From Desulfomonile tiedjei (GTDB lineage: Bacteria; Desulfobacterota; Desulfomonilia; Desulfomonilales; Desulfomonilaceae), in assembly GCA_016218715.1 (NCBI GenBank), contig JACRDG010000070.1, forward strand, positions 1 to 64,000: DNA of 64,000 nucleotides, given 5' to 3'. The stretch's first letter is position 1. Every line of letters begins with the position of its first letter. The notes below the pieces were generated by a model. That model did no database searches. It was not told the origin of the DNA and worked only from the letters and a program-made list of their open reading frames with translations. Positions 52,487-62,356 of this stretch are shown piece by piece. The translations under genes were made by a program, and so were the position numbers.

Positions 52487-55153
52487 ATGAGGCGCTTTCT
52501 GGAAAAACGCTTGAAGGTGTACGAGCACGAGGCTGCGAGCTTTGAGTGGCTTGCGGTGATCTTCTTCGCCATTTTCTTTGTGACGGCGATCTTCCGGAAC
52601 TATGTGGATACAGCGTTTCTCAAGCGCTACGGCCCGGAGTGGATACCGTGGATGCTGACGATAAGCGCGCTCCTGACGATCGTCGTGCTGGCCTACGCGG
52701 ATCGCATTGCCAAGCGTTTCTCGGATACGTACCTGATGCTTCTTGTCCTCGGGGGGTACGCGGTCGGTGCGGCTCTCTGCTGGCTCATGGTCAAGTCGCA
52801 ACTCTCCATTGTGTATCCGATTCTCTACCAGCTCATGGGGTTGCTGGACTCCATGCTGCTCGTTTACCTCTGGAACATTGCCGGAGACCTGTTCGACGCT
52901 CGCCAGGGAAAACGGATCTTCCCTCTGGTGACCGCGGCACAGGTTCTCGGCACTACCGTCGGCAGCTTCGCGACCAGGCCTATTACGCACGGAATAGGCG
53001 AGGATGCTGCCCTGCTGGTCTTCGGCGCAGTGTTCCTGCTGACGGCTCTGTTCATGGCCAAAACCAGCCGGGGTATTGTGGGAGACCCGAGGCCGAAACA
53101 GGCCCCGGCAAAAAAGCAAGCAGAGAAGAAGCGCTTAACGGAAATCCCGGGAATCATGAAGCAATACCCGATCGTTCGCTTTCTCATCATCTGCGGTCTC
53201 ATTCCCAACGTGCTGCTGCCTATATTCTCCTATCAATTCAGCGTGATCGCCAACAGCAGCTTCGCTTCGGAGCAGAGCCTGATAACCTTTCTCAGCGTGT
53301 TTCGCGGCTCAACCACGCTTGTCACCTTCCTGATTCTCTTCTTCGTGGGACGTCTGTACACGAAAATGGGGCTGCCCAATGCTTCGTTGGTGCAACCAGT
53401 CAACTTCGCCATCGTTTTCGCCGGGTTGACCACGTTTTTCAATATCTACGTAGCCGCCTACGGTCAATTTACGGCCATCCTCATCCAGCGGGCCATCGCA
53501 GGCCCGGTGAACAAGATCCTGTTCAGCGTCATCCCCAAAGCGCTCGCCGCTTGGAGCCGAACCTTCATCAGGGGGACGGTCCTTAAGGTCGGGATGCTCG
53601 CAGGGTCTCTTACCATGATTCTCCTCAAACCGGTCATGCAGCCGCACGATTTTGCGTATATAGCCGCGGCGCTCGCCGTGTACTGGGTGTTTGAGACGCT
53701 CCTGTTCAGAAAGGAATACAAGCGCATCCTCAAACAGGTCATTGTGGCGGACAAGATCGATTTCGACCAAGTGGAGGCCATTCGGACATTTGACGCTGGC
53801 GGAGCACCTGTTGGGTTGGAGTCGGCCACAGCCGAGATGCTCGAAACGGAAAAGGCTGAGGAGGAGATAAAACCCACCGCTATGGCACCGGACATTGCGT
53901 TAAAATTGCTGGACGACCCGAGCCCCAGTTTTCGCACCGAGGCCGCTCTGGCGCTGGCCGTTCATCCGGACATGCGGGGAGCGAGAAAGCTGATTCGATG
54001 CCTGGAAGATCTGGATGACGAGGTTCGCACTGCGGCCATGGAGGCGCTGATTGCCTATCCGGCCGAGGTGTTGCCATTCCTGGAGGCATCTCTCTTGGAG
54101 TCCAGTCTCCGAGGCAAGCAGGCGATCCTCGAGGTCATACGCTTGGCTCCGGCAGTCAGCGATTTCGAGATGACCCACCTCTTCGCAAGATCCGTGGAGG
54201 AGGCCTACGGGAACCTCATTGTCGTCCGTCGGCTGCAGGAGCTTGAAGACCATGCCAGTGTCCAAATGCTCAAACAACACCTTCTCGCTCGAAACGACGA
54301 AATCCTCAGCCTCCTGTTTTATGCCTTATGGGTGTTCCATGCCGATATGCGGCTCATGTACCAGGCCCTCAAGTCGGAAAATGCGTCGGTAGCCATCGAG
54401 ATGGTGGAAACCTCACTGAGAGGCCAGAACCTTCCGTATCTGGTCCCCCTCATCGATGACCTGCCACTGGATGAGAAGATCGAGAAGGGGCGGAAGCTGT
54501 TCAATCTGGTAGCAAGAGATCAGCCGGAGCGCCTGCTTGCGCTGTTAGCCCACTCGGAGGACCGGGTTACCAGGACCTTGGCCGTGTTCGTGATGGCCGA
54601 TCTCCTCCCGAATCAAGCGCTGATTCCTGTTATCGAATCGCTTTTGGAAGACCGGGATCCTTTTGTGCGGCAGGTTGCAGAATATGCATCGGCCAAAGCC
54701 ATGGGAAAGGAGGCGCAAATGCCTGAAATACTCGATATCATTCATAAACTTAAGACCTTCGCTCTTTTCGAAGGGTTGGGTGCCAGGGAAGTCCATGCCG
54801 TCGCCTCGATCACGAAGCCTCAAGCACTGCACAATGGAGACATCATAATTCGATCGGGGGAGGAGAACCCCTCCATCTATCTGGTGCTATCGGGCAAAAT
54901 CGTCACGTACCAGGACTATCAGACCCCGCAACAGAAGGAACTCAGGACGACCGAACAGAACGGATACCTAAACTTCGTGCCGATGTTTACGCATCTCCCG
55001 CCGGCGAACACTTCGGTCGTGACCGAGGATGCCGAGGTCCTGGTGCTGCCTCAGAGCCAATTCCACGAGATCATGCGAGTGTATCCGCAGATCGGCCTCA
55101 ACCTCTTGAAGCTTGCGGCCATGATGTTCAGACAACTCGGCATAACGGCATGA
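52487..55153 (+). CDS. ATP/ADP-translocase-like protein fused to HEAT repeats and cNMP-binding domain
   Basis: An 888-residue protein from the ATG at 52487 (AGGAGG ten bases upstream). Residues 1-410 contain about 11-12 membrane helices of the MFS-like nucleotide (Npt/TlcC) transporter type (FRNYVDTAFLKRYGPEWIPW, GDLFDARQGKRIFPLVTAAQ). A ~70-residue acidic linker leads to HEAT-like repeats (about 465-745, PSFRTEAALALAVHPDM, DEVRTAAMEALIAYP). A cyclic-nucleotide-binding domain ends the protein (about 755-885, FALFEGLGAREVHAVASITK, GDIIIRSGEENPSIYLVLSG). A ligand-gated transporter or membrane-bound sensor is inferred. It lies 159 bp after tunR on the same strand. Confidence 0.82.
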   Translation: MRRFLEKRLKVYEHEAASFEWLAVIFFAIFFVTAIFRNYVDTAFLKRYGPEWIPWMLTISALLTIVVLAYADRIAKRFSDTYLMLLVLGGYAVGAALCWLMVKSQLSIVYPILYQLMGLLDSMLLVYLWNIAGDLFDARQGKRIFPLVTAAQVLGTTVGSFATRPITHGIGEDAALLVFGAVFLLTALFMAKTSRGIVGDPRPKQAPAKKQAEKKRLTEIPGIMKQYPIVRFLIICGLIPNVLLPIFSYQFSVIANSSFASEQSLITFLSVFRGSTTLVTFLILFFVGRLYTKMGLPNASLVQPVNFAIVFAGLTTFFNIYVAAYGQFTAILIQRAIAGPVNKILFSVIPKALAAWSRTFIRGTVLKVGMLAGSLTMILLKPVMQPHDFAYIAAALAVYWVFETLLFRKEYKRILKQVIVADKIDFDQVEAIRTFDAGGAPVGLESATAEMLETEKAEEEIKPTAMAPDIALKLLDDPSPSFRTEAALALAVHPDMRGARKLIRCLEDLDDEVRTAAMEALIAYPAEVLPFLEASLLESSLRGKQAILEVIRLAPAVSDFEMTHLFARSVEEAYGNLIVVRRLQELEDHASVQMLKQHLLARNDEILSLLFYALWVFHADMRLMYQALKSENASVAIEMVETSLRGQNLPYLVPLIDDLPLDEKIEKGRKLFNLVARDQPERLLALLAHSEDRVTRTLAVFVMADLLPNQALIPVIESLLEDRDPFVRQVAEYASAKAMGKEAQMPEILDIIHKLKTFALFEGLGAREVHAVASITKPQALHNGDIIIRSGEENPSIYLVLSGKIVTYQDYQTPQQKELRTTEQNGYLNFVPMFTHLPPANTSVVTEDAEVLVLPQSQFHEIMRVYPQIGLNLLKLAAMMFRQLGITA

Positions 55154-55386
55154 CATGAGATGACCGGGGCGCCGTGTGACTCTGTGCACAAGATAAAGGT
55201 ACCAGCCTGAGCCGAGTCGTTTGCGGTCCCATTCTTTTTGCGCGGGGAGCGTTCGGTCCAACGCGTCCTTTGACTTGGATTGAATCCCGAGATAATCTGT
55301 AAACTTGGACGGTCGGTGCGACGGGATTGTTGGAGCGCCTGCAACAAGCGTAGACTTGTGGCCAAACCTCCGATGAGGGCGAACAG

Positions 55387-58290
55387 ATGGATCCAGACGA
55401 ACTGCTCAAGGAAATTGCCCGCCTACGTGACAAGATAGCTGAACTGGAAGCCACTTGCGCCTCTTTGCGGCAGCAACCCATAAGGGAGTCACCGAGCGTT
55501 CCGGGCGAACCCGGGGGATCTGTCCGATCGAGCGCAAACGAATCTCGGGAAGCAGAGGATACCTACAGATTTGTAGTCGAGAATGCCAGCGAAACCATAT
55601 GCATTACCCAGGACGGTGTTCTGAGGTTTGTCAATCGATATGGCATGCAACTGGTCGGATACAGTGCAGCAGAGCTGCTGTCCAAACCATTTGTCGAATT
55701 GGTTCATCCTGATGACATTGAGGACGTGACCCGCCTCTATCTAGCGAGAATCAGGGAAGAACACGTCCAGCCCGGCCAGCGTTTCCGTATCATTGACTCC
55801 ACTGGGAATGTCAAGTGGGTCGAGTCTTTTTCAGCATCAATGATCTGGGAGGGGCGCCCGGCCGTGCTCTCGCTGATTCGGGACGTGACGGCTCAAGTTC
55901 AGGCGGAGGAACTCCTGCGTCAAGCTCGTGACCAACTGGACCAACGAGTCGAGAAACGAACGGCTCAGCTCCGAGAGATCAATGAGATGCTCATGCTGGA
56001 GATAGCCGACAGGGAGCAGGCCGAGTGCGCTCTGCGAGAAAGTGAAGCAAGCTATCGACATTTGTTTGAACACTCGCGCGATGCCATCCACATAACGGCG
56101 CAGGACGGCTCCTTCGTCGACACGAATAGGTCGTTCCATGAACTGTCCGGCTACGGACCGGAAGAAATCAAGGCCGTGAACGCTCGAGATTTGTGGTTGC
56201 ATCCGAATCAACGATCGGAATGGAAGGCGAAACTGGAACGCGAGGGTTCGGTAAGCAATTACGCATGGCAATTGCGGAGGAAGGATGGGCAGATCCGGGA
56301 CTGCCTTCTCTCCTCGACCGTTCGCCTCGCGGAAAACGGCAGCATTCAGTATCAGTCCATTTCCAGAGACGTCACCGAACAAAAGAGAGCCGAGGAAGTT
56401 CTCCGCCAATCAGAGGAGAAGTATAGGCTGATATTCGAGTACTCTCCTCTCGGAGTTTTTCATTTCGACTCCACGGGAACCATCACTGCCTGTAACGACA
56501 ATTTTGTCGGCATCATCGGATCCTCACGAGAAAAGTTGATTGGGCTCAATACGATCAGGGACTTGAACGACAAGCCGATGATTGCGGCTATCGAAGCGGC
56601 GCTTTCCGGTGGGATGGGGCACTACGAGGACTACTACGCTTCCGTCACGGCAAGAAAAAGGACGCCGGTGAAATGCGAATTCGGTCCCATAGTGTCGCGA
56701 GACGGCTCGGTGGTCGGAGGGATCGGTATCATTGAAGATATCACCGAGCGCAAACGAGCTGAAGAGGAGCTGCGGCGGTCGGAAGAAAAATATCGTGAAA
56801 TGTTGGGAACCATTACCGATGGGTATCATGAGGCCGATCTCAAGGGGAATATCACGCTGGTGAACGATTCTCTGTGCGAGCTTATGGGATACACTCGGGA
56901 AGAGCTGAAGGGCATGAACTTCAGGCAAGTCATGGACGAGTTGAACGCGGCCCGCATACGCGAGGCGTACGGAGAGGTCTTCAGGACCGGTATCCCGAAC
57001 CCGGAATTCACGTACGAGATGATGAGGAAGGACGGGGCCACACGCTACGTCTCGATTTCCATCTCCCTCGCGAGAGACAATGCGGGGCAGCCTGCCGGTT
57101 TTCGAGGCATTCTCAAGGATGTGACGGACAGGAAACGTCTTGAAGAGCAACTGCGCCAGGCAGCCAAGATGGAGGCCGTCGGTCAGTTGGCAGGAGGTCT
57201 GGCTCACGATTTCAATAACATCCTCACAGCCCTCATGGGTTATGCCAACTTGCTGTCGGACGAATTGCCGAAGGACCGACCGTACCAGGAGAAGTTGCGT
57301 CAGATCACCCGCGGTGCTGAACGAGCTGCGGATCTCACGAGACAACTTCTCGCTTTCAGCCGCAAGCAGATGCTGGATGTCAAGGTTACGCATCTGAACG
57401 AAATAATAGCTGATATGGAACGGCTATTGAAAAGACTTATCAGCGAGCATATCGATCTCGCGACCGTTCTCGACCCATCTGCAGGAATGGTCCAAGCCGA
57501 TCCGGTGCAGATCCAGCAGATCTTGATGAATCTGGCGGTGAACGCCCGCGATGCCATGCCGGAAGGGGGCAGGCTGACGATAGAGACCGCGAATGCGTTT
57601 TTGGATGACGACTATTGTCGGATACATCCCGAAGTGCGACCGGGCCCGTACGTGATGTTCGCGGTCAGCGACACGGGTCAGGGCATGGACTCGCAAACCC
57701 TTGCAAGGATATTCGAGCCTTTCTTCACCACGAAAGAAAAAGGGGTGGGTACCGGATTGGGCCTGGCCACGGTATACGGCATTGTCAAGCAGCATCAGGG
57801 ACACATCCTTGTCTACAGCGAGGCGGGCCGCGGCACAACGTTCAAGGTGTACCTTCCTCGCGGTGAAGCTACCGCCGATCCAAAGGTGCAGACTTGGGAC
57901 CCCGGACCGAGACCGCACGGAAACGAGACTGTGCTTCTGGTGGAAGACGAGGAGATCGTGCGCACCCTTGCTTCCGAAGCCCTCGAGATCCTCGGCTATC
58001 ACACGCTTCCAGCTTCCGATCCCAGGGAAGCCATTGCGATCTGCAATGCCTATGAGGGCACAATCCACCTCCTGCTGTCGGACGTGGTTCTCCCGCAGAT
58101 GGACGGGAGGAGTTTGTTCGCCGCGCTTTCAACCAAGCGACCCGGTCTCAAGGTCCTGTACGTGTCCGGATACACGGAGAATTTCATCGTGCATCACGGG
58201 GTGCTCGATAAGGGCGTGCATTTCATGCACAAACCGTTCAATATCGACAACCTGGCGAGAAAAGTGCGCCAGATTCTCGACAGCCAGTGA
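55387..58290 (+). CDS. multi-PAS hybrid histidine kinase with receiver
   Basis: A 967-residue protein. An N-terminal coiled coil (DELLKEIARLRDKIAELEAT) is followed by four PAS domains (about 58-175, 218-330, 345-455, 462-585), separated by ERKRAEEELRRSEEKYRE-type linkers. HisKA has H607 in GLAHDFNNILTALMGYANLL. HATPase is complete (NLAVNARDAMPEGG, DTGQGMD, GTGLGLATVYG). The C-terminal receiver has D899 (LLSDVVLPQMDG). No membrane helix, so it is a cytoplasmic sensor. The Rcp1-type regulator 201 bp downstream may be its partner. The remnant at 59207 is a damaged paralogue of its 3' third. Confidence 0.93.
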   Translation: MDPDELLKEIARLRDKIAELEATCASLRQQPIRESPSVPGEPGGSVRSSANESREAEDTYRFVVENASETICITQDGVLRFVNRYGMQLVGYSAAELLSKPFVELVHPDDIEDVTRLYLARIREEHVQPGQRFRIIDSTGNVKWVESFSASMIWEGRPAVLSLIRDVTAQVQAEELLRQARDQLDQRVEKRTAQLREINEMLMLEIADREQAECALRESEASYRHLFEHSRDAIHITAQDGSFVDTNRSFHELSGYGPEEIKAVNARDLWLHPNQRSEWKAKLEREGSVSNYAWQLRRKDGQIRDCLLSSTVRLAENGSIQYQSISRDVTEQKRAEEVLRQSEEKYRLIFEYSPLGVFHFDSTGTITACNDNFVGIIGSSREKLIGLNTIRDLNDKPMIAAIEAALSGGMGHYEDYYASVTARKRTPVKCEFGPIVSRDGSVVGGIGIIEDITERKRAEEELRRSEEKYREMLGTITDGYHEADLKGNITLVNDSLCELMGYTREELKGMNFRQVMDELNAARIREAYGEVFRTGIPNPEFTYEMMRKDGATRYVSISISLARDNAGQPAGFRGILKDVTDRKRLEEQLRQAAKMEAVGQLAGGLAHDFNNILTALMGYANLLSDELPKDRPYQEKLRQITRGAERAADLTRQLLAFSRKQMLDVKVTHLNEIIADMERLLKRLISEHIDLATVLDPSAGMVQADPVQIQQILMNLAVNARDAMPEGGRLTIETANAFLDDDYCRIHPEVRPGPYVMFAVSDTGQGMDSQTLARIFEPFFTTKEKGVGTGLGLATVYGIVKQHQGHILVYSEAGRGTTFKVYLPRGEATADPKVQTWDPGPRPHGNETVLLVEDEEIVRTLASEALEILGYHTLPASDPREAIAICNAYEGTIHLLLSDVVLPQMDGRSLFAALSTKRPGLKVLYVSGYTENFIVHHGVLDKGVHFMHKPFNIDNLARKVRQILDSQ

Positions 58291-58491
58291 GCATAGGGGC
58301 CGTGGTGAAAGAGGGCAGCCGAGGGTCAGACTTCCGGCGGGGAAATGACGGTTGACTGGGAGATTATCGTGTCGTATGCTTGTAGCCTGTGGCAAGAGGA
58401 AGTGGGTGTAAGCCGGCGGAATCGGAAGGAAGCGCAGCCTCCGACGTCAGCGGCTTCATGGAACCCGAACCTGTGAAGGAGTAGAGCAGAT

Positions 58492-58956
58492 ATGACCGCG
58501 ACAGGGACACCTGTGAGGATCTTGTTGGTCGAGGACAACGAGGACCACGCTGAAGTGGTGAGGCGCGGCTTGAAGTGCCACGGCATGTCCAATGACATTC
58601 GTCACGTGTTGGACGGCAGTGTTGCCCTGGATTACTTGCTCAGGCGAGGTGAATATGAAGATCCACAGAAAAGCCCCCGGCCTCACGTCATTCTTCTCGA
58701 CCTGCGCCTGCCAAAGGTAGACGGATTGGAAGTACTCAAAGAGATAAAAGAGCATGCAGAGCTGCGCCGCATTCCTGTGGTCGTCTTGACGAGCTCCCAG
58801 GCCGAAAGCGACGTCGCCGTGGCCTATGACCACCATGTGAACAGTTATCTCGTGAAGCCGCTGCATTTCAAGCAGTTCACCGAACTCCTCCGCGATCTGG
58901 CGTCCTATTGGTTGGAATGGAACGTCAATCCCTTTGTTCAAGATACCTCTGACTGA
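58492..58956 (+). CDS. single-domain response regulator, Rcp1 type
   Basis: A 154-residue receiver-only protein: ILLVEDNEDHAEVVRRGLK, phospho-acceptor aspartate in VILLDLRLPKVDGLEVLKEI, VVLTSS and YLVKPLHFKQF. The longer loop after helix 2 (LRRGEYEDPQKSPRPHV) is typical of regulators paired with phytochrome-type and PAS kinases. With no output domain it acts by protein interaction or phosphotransfer. GGAG lies about 10 bases before the ATG. Confidence 0.93.
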   Translation: MTATGTPVRILLVEDNEDHAEVVRRGLKCHGMSNDIRHVLDGSVALDYLLRRGEYEDPQKSPRPHVILLDLRLPKVDGLEVLKEIKEHAELRRIPVVVLTSSQAESDVAVAYDHHVNSYLVKPLHFKQFTELLRDLASYWLEWNVNPFVQDTSD

Positions 58957-59111
58957 AAAAGTAAGGCCAACTGAAGTACACTATCTGAGCGTGGAATTGT
59001 ATTGCCGGGTCGAAAGTGCATCGTTGCCGGTAGTCCGTCGTATTCTATTGTTATCTCATACCAATGTGCAGTTCAATTTGTAACATCCGAGGACTCTGCT
59101 CTGGGCTTTTC

Positions 59112-59176
59112 CTGGGAGGTCTCCTCCGCTACGAACGGCAGAGCCTGACTGCGCTCCGGTGACTCCCAGGAGCGCC
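59112..59176 (-). repeat. 66-bp palindromic intergenic repeat, copy B
   Basis: Reverse complement of the element at 48562-48627 with scattered substitutions (ends CTGGGAGGTCTCCTCCGCTA and CTCCCAGGAGCGCC). It lies immediately 5' of a truncated kinase gene, about 30 bp before homology to the intact kinase begins. Confidence 0.75.
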
Positions 59177-59206
59177 CTTCAGCAATATTACTTATTGAAT
59201 CGAACA

Positions 59207-59947
59207 TTGGCATTAACCATTGAAACCTCAAATGTTGTCCTGGACGAAGACTATGCCCGGACCCACACGGAGGTTCGATCCGGCTCGTACGTCATGTTCG
59301 CGGTTGGTGATACGGGAGTGGGAATGGACGACGAAACGCTGAGCCACGTATTCGATCCTTTCTTTACGACCAAGGAAAAGGGGAGAGGCACGGGGCTTGG
59401 ACTGTCCACCATCTTCGGTATCGTGAAGCAACATCAGAGGCACATTTCAGTCTACAGCGAACCCGGTCTGGGTACTGTCTTCAGGGTCTATTTGCCCAGG
59501 GTGGAGAAATCCGTGGAACCAGCCCGGAGATCGTATGAGGCGGTGCCTCAGCGCCCTGCCACCGAAACCTTGCTGGTGGTGGAGGACGAAGGGATCGTTC
59601 GCACTCTCGCATGCGAGCTCTTGGAAATGATCGACTACTCGGTTCTCAGTGCTGCCAACCCGGAGGAAGCCTTGAGGATTGCCGACCAGCACCAGGGAGT
59701 GATCCACCTCTTGCTGACAGACGTCGTCCTGCCGCAGATGGACGGCATGAGCCTATTCAGACGCCTCTCGCCCGGACGGCCGGAAATGAAGGTTCTCTAT
59801 GTGTCAGGATACACACAGAATTTCATTGTGCATCACGGCGTCCTGCGTCCGGGAGTCCACTTTCTACAAAAGCCGTTCACGCTCGACAGCCTCGGAACAA
59901 AGGTTCGCGACGTGTTGGAAGATCCCGAGGGAACACCGCCCACGTAA
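59207..59947 (+). pseudogene. 5'-truncated hybrid kinase remnant (HATPase 3' part and receiver)
   Basis: From about 59207 the frame encodes the last part of a HATPase domain (LTIETSNVVLDEDY, DTGVGMDDETL, PFFTTKEKGRGTGLGLS) and a full receiver (LLVVEDEGIVRTL, LLTDVVLPQMDGM, HFLQKPFTLDSL). It aligns without gaps of note to the 3' third of the kinase at 55387 (VKQHQ.HI.VYSE, YVSGYT.NFIVHHGVL). All PAS domains, HisKA and the HATPase N box are missing. The frame extends to a GTG at 59159 inside the palindromic repeat but has no ribosome-binding site. The receiver part could still be functional if expressed. Confidence 0.75.
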
Positions 59948-60125
59948 GTGGATTATTCCACGGGCCGGCCCGTCATCACCGCCGACCTCGCCACCCACTT
60001 GGCGGAATCCTTTAGGAAAACGGATCCTATTGCCCGTGGCCGACATGTCGGTCGCCGGCCCCGATTACTACCCTCTCATGAACTACGGACCGCGTGGTAA
60101 GAGCCGCTGGAGATCAGGCGGCTCC

Positions 60126-60653
60126 CTACTTCTTGGAATACGATCGTACCGCCTCCACCACGAACTCGGAGAACGGCGTATCACCTCGCATAACGTCAAT
60201 GGCTTCAATGACGCTCACAGGGAACTGCACGGCCTTGAACCGCAGGATTTCGCGGGCGACATCCGCGACGACCACACTCTCTGCTTCCGCGGCCTTTTCT
60301 CTTACCTTCGGAACGAATTCCACCGGCTGTTCCGCTTCCTCCACGAAATTGCTTTCAAGAATACGGAACTCCTCGTCGCTGAGCGACAGGTTCCCGAAGC
60401 CAATGGACCAGGTGGCGGAGGCCTCGTCGGGCTTAATCCAGTCGATCATGGCATGGCAGGTTATTTTCCTTTTTCCGCCGTCCACCAAGATTCTGAGCTT
60501 CACATTGCCACCCACACCGACGCCGGCGTACTGCCCGGGTTCCAGGATGCACGGCGCCTTGATGCCGTAGAGGGCTGCCATCCCGGAGTTGATCACCGGA
60601 GGGCTGGAGGCGTGGCGGGAATAGACCGGCCCGTTGATACTCTTGTATTCCAT
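60126..60653 (-). CDS. PilZ-like domain joined to ribbon-helix-helix-like C-terminus
   Basis: A 175-residue protein from the ATG at 60653, seven bases after AAAGGAG; a longer frame to 60851 is not favoured. Residues ~25-105 form a beta-rich domain (GVGVGGNVKLRILVDGGK, WSIGFGNLSLSDEEFRIL) whose end resembles the G-x-x-F-x-x-L-S-x-x-(E/D) finish of PilZ domains, but the RxxxR c-di-GMP motif is not seen. The last ~40 residues (FKAVQFPVSVIEAIDVMRGD then FSEFVVEAVRSYSKK) follow the strand-helix-helix pattern of CopG/Arc DNA-binding proteins. A regulator is inferred; both domain calls are by eye. Confidence 0.6.
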   Translation of the reverse strand: MEYKSINGPVYSRHASSPPVINSGMAALYGIKAPCILEPGQYAGVGVGGNVKLRILVDGGKRKITCHAMIDWIKPDEASATWSIGFGNLSLSDEEFRILESNFVEEAEQPVEFVPKVREKAAEAESVVVADVAREILRFKAVQFPVSVIEAIDVMRGDTPFSEFVVEAVRSYSKK

Positions 60654-61050
60654 GGCTGAGCTCCTTTCCTGGAAAACGTTCGATGGAAATGCGGGGCAGG
60701 CATCCTCGTCTCCGAATCGTGGGACTGCCGGCAGTTCTCGTGCGAGCTCTCCGATCGCTGGCAGGCTGCGACTCACGTTGGACTCCAGCCCAAGGGAGGG
60801 GTGCGGCCGCTCATCCTCAGCAAAAGCCTTTTCCCCTTTGTTCTTCAGCATATCTCACGGTGATCTTGTCCGTCAACGTTGATTTCATGCAGACGCGCGT
60901 TGAGTACGGCCTCATTCGCAAGGGCGCTTCAGCAGCGCATGCACGAGCATTCTTCGACGCGCTCTCTACCCGAGCCATTTCCCGGTATTACATTTAGTGT
61001 GTCCGGACTAATCTGTCTCGGGCCATCTGCGCAGAGAGGAGACGAGCGCT
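60654..61050. other. divergent intergenic region before the DinB gene
   Basis: 397 bp between divergent genes. No repeat, RNA or convincing promoter pair was recognised. Confidence 0.4.
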
Positions 61051-61599
61051 ATGCAGACACCAGAAGGCCTTCGATTATCACAGACAATCCGCCAGAACGC
61101 GGAGAGTTTCCAAAGACTCTGCGAGGGACTTGACGACGAAACCGCATCTCTCGCCCCGCCTGGACGATGGTCGCCCAAGCAAATCGTCTCGCACCTATGC
61201 GGCCCTGATGGCATCGGTCATATGCCGATGCTGCAGGCTATCGTGAGGGAGGATACGCCTCGATTTGACATCCAGGTCGAAAATCCCTTCTTCTCCGACA
61301 AGCGTAGCCGGATGAGCCTGGAAGAACTTCTCTCCGAGTTCACCGAGGAATACGATCGGATTGCCGACTTCGCGGCGGGGCTTTCCGAGGAACAACTCGG
61401 CCGGAAGGCGCACATTCCCATGCTCCGCGAAAGTCCGATGGGTGAGTATCCCACCCTAGCCGTGTGGATTGAGGTACTTGGCGACCGCCATTTGGGCATG
61501 CACATCGATCACATGCGACAGATCATGCAATCCCTCGGGATTGTGGCAGGGATAGGACGCCCGGAGATAAGAGAGGTTCCTGAAGAGTTGCGACCCTGA
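61051..61599 (+). CDS. DinB-like four-helix protein
   Basis: A 182-residue protein with GGAGACGAG before the ATG. The DinB/YfiT-type metal-binding pattern is visible: a histidine after the first long helices (PKQIVSHLCG) and an HxxxH pair near the end (HLGMHIDHMRQIM). Family members bind a divalent metal and often act as thiol transferases or are of unknown role. WSPKQIVSHL matches the conserved start of helix 2. No operon partner is evident. Confidence 0.85.
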   Translation: MQTPEGLRLSQTIRQNAESFQRLCEGLDDETASLAPPGRWSPKQIVSHLCGPDGIGHMPMLQAIVREDTPRFDIQVENPFFSDKRSRMSLEELLSEFTEEYDRIADFAAGLSEEQLGRKAHIPMLRESPMGEYPTLAVWIEVLGDRHLGMHIDHMRQIMQSLGIVAGIGRPEIREVPEELRP

Positions 61600-61780
61600 T
61601 TTGCCGATGACACCGCATTCGGCGCCCCTGTTCTGGGAAAATATGGCAGCCGCGGTGCGGTCGCGGGGTTGGGGGGACGAGCAGCAGGGATGATCCCCAT
61701 TCCTGGTGAAATCATGCCGTGCTGTTCGAGGCCCCGTACCATAACGGAACGCAGGAGACCGATCGATGCGGGAGGTGCGT

Positions 61781-61963
61781 TCACTCATCGTCGACCATAC
61801 GGTCAACGATGGAGCTGATTTTCTCCTCCACCTTCTCGATTTCCGCTATGTCTTCGCGAGCTTCCGGGCTGAGAATCCCGGAGGCATCCACGCACTTCTG
61901 CAAGTAATCGGCGATGATCTTACCAAGGTGCATACCGACTGAAAGTCCGATCCAGAACTCCAT
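61781..61963 (-). CDS. small hypothetical protein (60 aa)
   Basis: MEFWIGLSVGMHLGKIIADY begins with a short hydrophobic/amphipathic helix. An acidic, probably helical tail follows (PEAREDIAEIEKVEEKISSI). GGGGGTGA lies upstream of the ATG. No family is recognised. It may be a membrane-associated small protein, or spurious. Confidence 0.45.
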   Translation of the reverse strand: MEFWIGLSVGMHLGKIIADYLQKCVDASGILSPEAREDIAEIEKVEEKISSIVDRMVDDE

Positions 61964-62356
61964 GAGATTTCACCCCCGGGGCAGAGGAGTAAGCCTCCCT
62001 TTATCTTACCCCATCGTTTTAGCAGCTGCCAAGCCCATAAGTACACCCGAATCCCTGGTAAAGGCAACGATGCAACACCTTTCCCTCACAGAAAACTAAC
62101 TTGACTTTGTCACAGCCGGAGTACAGACTGAGTACCATAGCCAGTTTGCGGTCTCGGAACCTGCAGTACACGAGGCTTTGTCGGTGCACCACGGATTGCC
62201 GAGAGAAGGCGGACGCGGGCATGCTTATGGCAGTCGGATGGAGGGTAAGAGACCGTTAACGGCATCCTTCCGACGAGAGACCGGTGAGCTTGAACGAGGG
62301 GAAGCAGCGGATAACCACAAAACCGAAAAGACTTGACGCGAGGAAAGGGGGCAGAA
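61964..62356. other. divergent intergenic region before the P-type ATPase operon
   Basis: 393 bp. A TTGACT near 62101 has no good -10 partner. No gene or repeat was recognised. Confidence 0.4.
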
